Assembly (NCBI GenBank): GCA_016858145.1
Contig: JAEHOE010000162.1
Location: 1-64,000 of the forward strand
Direction of reading: 5' to 3'
Length of the DNA stretch: 64,000 nt
Source: Edaphochlamys debaryana
Taxonomy: Eukaryota; Chlorophyta; Chlorophyceae; Chlamydomonadales
The first letter of the stretch is position 1; the number at the start of each line of letters is the position of its first letter. Made by a program: the position numbers and the translations under genes. The notes beneath the pieces were generated by a model. That model was not told the origin of the DNA, did not search any database, and was given only the letters and a program-made list of their open reading frames with translations. Below, in pieces: positions 60,359 through 64,000 of the stretch.

Positions 60359-62465
60359 TCAGCGTGGGCACGTCGGCGCGAGCGCCGGGGATTGGGGCGG
60401 TGGAGGGGATGGCTGGGAGGGCGGTAAGCCTAGAGGCCGCTCTGCTGGCGGGCGACGGCCTAGGGCTTGGCATGGGGTTCAGGAATTCTTTTGTCGGGCA
60501 GGGTCTCTTGTCTTGGGCTCCTTGAGTGAAAGGATTGGTGAGTGCGAGCGGATGGGTGTCTGCGCGCCGTGGATGGTTGCAGCTAGTTGCGGCGCGCACT
60601 ATGTTGGGGCTAGTGGTAAGTATGACAACAGCTGGCTTTCTTGGCTAGACTGGTACGTGAGAACGCAGGGAAGTGGATTAGGCATTAGCAAGACATGTGC
60701 AGGAGGGGGTCCAAGCGCAATCTGGGTTACGCTCTGGCGATCCGCGCTGGCAAGAGATGTCAGAGCCAGGGATGCAGTAATAGCGGGTCGATTTAGGGGT
60801 GGGGCTGGGGTGCTCGGTATTGAATGGACCTCTGACCATCATCGATTGACGCTTGGACTGGGCGGCTGGAGCGTTGAGGGGCCGGGCTGGGTGACAAATC
60901 CAAATCTGGGTGGCAAATCCTCGAGTCCGTCATTAGTTATTTATCGTCCACTAAAGTTGACAAGCCGGCACAGGAAAAGCCTAGCTGTAGATGCGTGCTG
61001 GCTTGGGCCATCAGGGATTAACTTAACGTCTGTTGCACAACGTGTTGTTGAGGGATGGGGGCGGCCGGGGCGCCCTCTGGCCACGCTTGCGTGGAATCTG
61101 GCGTTGAGGAGTCTTGTCGTATGGGCCAGCCTGGTCAGGCGCACATATGATCAATACAGGGATATGTGTTGGAACGCCGACTGCAAGGAAAGCGCACGTT
61201 GGTGTGCCTGTGTGCGGAACACAGGTTGTGGTGGCCTTGGTCCTCTGTTGCGGAAGTGGCAACGATTACCTTGGCCAAGTGAAGGCTTCATAGTCAATGT
61301 GTGTCACACGGTATTAATGGCTCGGGGCACCCACATAGTGATCTTTCACCCGCTTCATGATTTTGCCCGGCACTGGCTTGAGGCTGGGGCGCTGCGAAGA
61401 CGCCCCTGCTGATGGGCAGAGCTGGGGTGGTGCTGCGATGTGCGCCGGGGTGCTGATTAGTGCGTTCAAGTCGACCGAGAGGGTCCGAGGCTGACGGTTC
61501 CCTTCATGGTAACAAGGACACGAGCCTGGGGCAACCCCCACGTCCCTCACATTGCGCATTGTTGTTGTTGTTACACGGACATTGTACCAGCCGTGAACCC
61601 CCATACGGGCCGTGGGCCAAAGGGGAATCCCTACATGCAGCACTAGCCTGTGACCTCTCCAACCACAAATTCTTTGCCCCTTCCTTGCTCATCCACTGCG
61701 GATGCCCACGTGGTTCATTCCCGTCCTTATAGCAAGCCCAAGACTCGGGGGTATGCACGTATCGTTGATTAAAGGAGAAAGACGTCCCCTGTCCCAATCA
61801 CATCACCCATCACCTCCCTCGACCGCACACTTATCGAGCCCTTCTGCTTGGCATGACGAGGGATCCTCACGGCAGGCTCACAGAATGGTACTGAATACGG
61901 CACTTCACGAGTAGCCGGACGAAATGCTGTAGCGCTTAACTGACCGCAGCCTCTCAGCACCTTTATATGACCCCGAAGACAAGCCACGCCCCCCGCCTGT
62001 ACACCTCACAAAGCAAAGCTCATATGGCCACGCTCAATCCTGCTCTCGCCCTATGACCGCTCGCCTAGGCGGGAAGGTCTTAATCTCATGCCCACCTGCC
62101 GCCACGGTCCAGAAGGGCCAAAGGCCCAAAGCCTCACAACGTCTTTTGCCAGCGTCCGACACAAGAGCCCGCATGACGGTCGGTGAGAAGAGGCCGTCAC
62201 ATCTCGTGGGAAGCCGCAACCACCCCTTTCAGAAGGGCGCCCGGTCTGGCCCCGACCCGTGTCCTTAAGACAAGCCCCAAAGGCCCTCTTCCGGGGTCTC
62301 GCCGGATCGGGGGAATCTGATGCCGGGGCCATCCGGGCCATGGGCATTCCCCGCCTCACCGCGGTGGGCCGGCAGATGACAGATGACTCTCCCGCCGGTC
62401 CCTCGCCGCTCCACCGCCGCTCCAACCGGGCTACCAGCATGCAACGTGTCTCTCTGGCACTCGGC
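60289..62465. other. Convergent intergenic region, no supported gene
   Basis: Long open frames here (to about 61.4 kb) have no splice support or family match and are taken as chance. It contains the dispersed 24-base motif at 61573-61625. Confidence 0.4.
61573..61625 (+). repeat. Dispersed 24-base motif, copy 2
   Basis: Identical to the 31.05 kb copy over CCATACGGGCCGTGGGCCAA plus AGGG, with the same upstream ACACGGACA and CCGTGAAC blocks. Confidence 0.6.
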
Positions 62466-64000
62466 TCAATTCCGGTTGTGGAGGAAGGCTTCGAGCTCCG
62501 CCTCGTCCGCCTCCGCCACCTTTGCCTCCTTGGCCTTGGCAGCTGCCGCCTCCTCCAAGAACTTCACCACGTCGTCTTCGATGTCCTCCTCCGCCTTCTT
62601 GAAGGGGCTGGGCAGGTTGAAGCTGCGGCTGTGCGCGCGGCTCGCGGCCGCCGGGTTCGAGCGGCTGTGCGCGGAGCGTATCCGCAGCGGCTTGGCCCCG
62701 CCTCCCTCACCTTCCCCCTCGGCGTCTGCCCCGGGCCGCGGTTCTGACCCGGCAGCCCCGGGCCCCGGCACTCCGCCTCCCTCCGAGCGGCTGGTGTTGA
62801 GGGGCGTGGCGGTCAGGCTGGCGGCAGCCTCGAGGATCTCGTCCTGAGGGGGGCGGGGCAGGGGCGGTCGTGCAAGGCGTTGCTTGCCTCGCATCTCAGT
62901 GAAGCGGCGGCCAGCACAGACCAGCCTGTTGAGTGGCAACGCTGGGTCGCTAATGGATGGATTGCCCGGCCTCGCCCCTTCCCGCCGCCTCACCTCACCA
63001 GCTCCACTGCGGGGGCCGGAGCGATAACACCCCGCCTAGTCCCGACATCCATATCGCTTTCCCATCCCTTTCCCATCCTTGACCCAGCAGCGCCCACAAC
63101 CCCCCTCACCTCCAGCTGCTGCTGCCGGTTCTGCGGAGCCGCGCCGCCCGCGCTGCCAGCGCTGCCGCCAGGCAAGGAGAGACACTCCTCTGTGGGCAGA
63201 CGGAACCGGGGTGGGCCGGCAGTGGGCAAGGAGCAGCCACGCTTCGCCCGTCCACGCGGGTTCCCCAACCGCACGCTCCATGGGTGTCACAGCACGCAGG
63301 GGCGCATGCGGCGCATGCGGCGGCCCGTCGCATGGGCCTCACTCGTTGGCGCAGCCCGGCCACGTCAACCGGTGTATGCCGCACACGTGCCAGCCGACAA
63401 CCCGCGTGCCAACTCCCCCAAGCCCCGGCTCCCACCCCCCTCCCGCCCGACGGCCCCAGCCTCCGGCTCCCTCCCACCAGCCTCCCACCCGCCCCAGCCC
63501 CGCCCCCCTCCCGACCCACCCTCCAGCTTCCTCCGCTGCTCCGCCAGAACCATGAAGGCCCCCACCGCCATGATGCGAGAGCGGGCGCGCCAGCCGCGCT
63601 TGCGGGCGGCGGCGGAGGGGGAGCCGTCCACCGCCTCCTCCTCTATGGCCTGCGGGGCGGGGCGGAGGTGCATTTGGCCGGGGCCGGGGGCGGTGAAGGT
63701 GGTGGGAGGGAGAGTCGCAGGCCGTGGGATGGTTAGATGGTGGGTCGCAGGGTGGGGATGGCTGGCAGGCGAGGATGGGAGGGCCGAGGCGCCCCTTGCT
63801 GGAGCGCAGCTGCAAACGGAGGCCGCCGACCGGAGGCCCCCGGCGGAGTCCCCCGAGTCCCCTAGCACTGTACTTAGGGCCCCGTCTGCATCTCCACCCG
63901 TCTGGCAAGCGTGGGGTCCTCTCGAGCCCCACCTGCATCAGCATTTCGCTGGAGGGCGACCGCTCGGGCAGGGACAGGTCCGACGCCACCCGCTCCAGGT
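62466..64000 (-). CDS. Unknown protein, 3' part, runs off the window
   Basis: The last four exons are seen: up to 63933, 63649-63520, 63189-63110 and 62843-62466, all in phase, ending FLHNRN and a stop. The visible 210 or so residues have a short basic amphipathic segment (WRARSRIMAVGAFMVLAEQR), a Gly/Ser linker, RSAHSRSNPAAASRAHSRSF, and an acidic C-terminal helix (EEDIEDDVVKFLEEAAAA). The Ser/Arg-rich text resembles cilium-associated proteins such as the one at 21.5-25.2 kb, but that is weak. The domain-bearing N-terminal part is outside the window, so no function is proposed. Confidence 0.6.

Noticed and set aside
59910..61412. A 500-codon plus-strand open frame
   Set aside because: It overlaps the well-supported last protease exon in another frame and has no splice signals or family text; it is a GC-rich chance frame.

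Overview
The window looks like nuclear DNA of a green alga of the Chlamydomonas/Volvox type. It is GC-rich. Its genes are split by many short introns with GTGAGT/GTGCGT/GTGGGT donors and pyrimidine-CAG acceptors. Coding codons end mostly in G or C, and TGTAA, the usual chlorophyte poly(A) signal, follows several stop codons. Families such as EGY plastid proteases, proline-rich secreted proteins, cilium-type RPxS proteins and a subtilase with PA14-like domains fit this. No bacterial-type operons, rRNA, tRNA or CRISPR were seen. Gene models were built by hand from splice signals; where every exon phase agrees I say so.

Region 1, 1-12.1 kb, is an accessory block of four spliced genes without a recognisable housekeeping function: gene A (-, about 2.4-0.9 kb), gene B (+, 2.66-5.25 kb, an intact nine-exon gene with a polymerase-beta-type nucleotidyltransferase signature), gene C (-, about 8.7-5.9 kb) and gene E (-, about 12.1-10.0 kb). 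Genes A and C contain apparent one-base frame shifts; B and E read cleanly. Region 2, 12.7-15.1 kb, is repeat-rich: a degenerate tandem array, a 494-bp fold-back element and one copy of a repeat that recurs at 21.0 kb. Region 3, 15.1-19.8 kb (-), is an ankyrin plus TRP-like channel gene that stops before its last membrane helix, next to that repeat.

Region 4, 21.5-34.9 kb, holds housekeeping-type genes: a 938-residue cilium-type RPxS protein (-), an EGY-family plastid membrane protease homologue whose HExxH motif reads HDFGH (-), and a BCD1/ZNHIT6 box C/D snoRNP assembly factor (+) that is divergent from EGY. Region 5, 35.3-43.9 kb (+), has three secreted-protein genes: two small related cysteine-containing precursors and a 698-residue proline-rich protein with a beta-trefoil-like C-terminus. 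Region 6, 44.8-49.7 kb (+), is a plastid-type membrane protein of unknown role.

Region 7, 51.0-60.3 kb (+), contains a 23-exon, 1116-residue membrane-anchored subtilisin-like protease with PA14-like domains, preceded 2.1 kb upstream by a decayed copy of its first two exons. Region 8 ends with the 3' part of an unknown gene (-) that leaves the window at 64 kb. The most unusual points are the left gene block, the EGY active-site change and the near-perfect palindrome in one of its introns, the fold-back and flanking repeats around the truncated channel, and the partial duplication of the protease.
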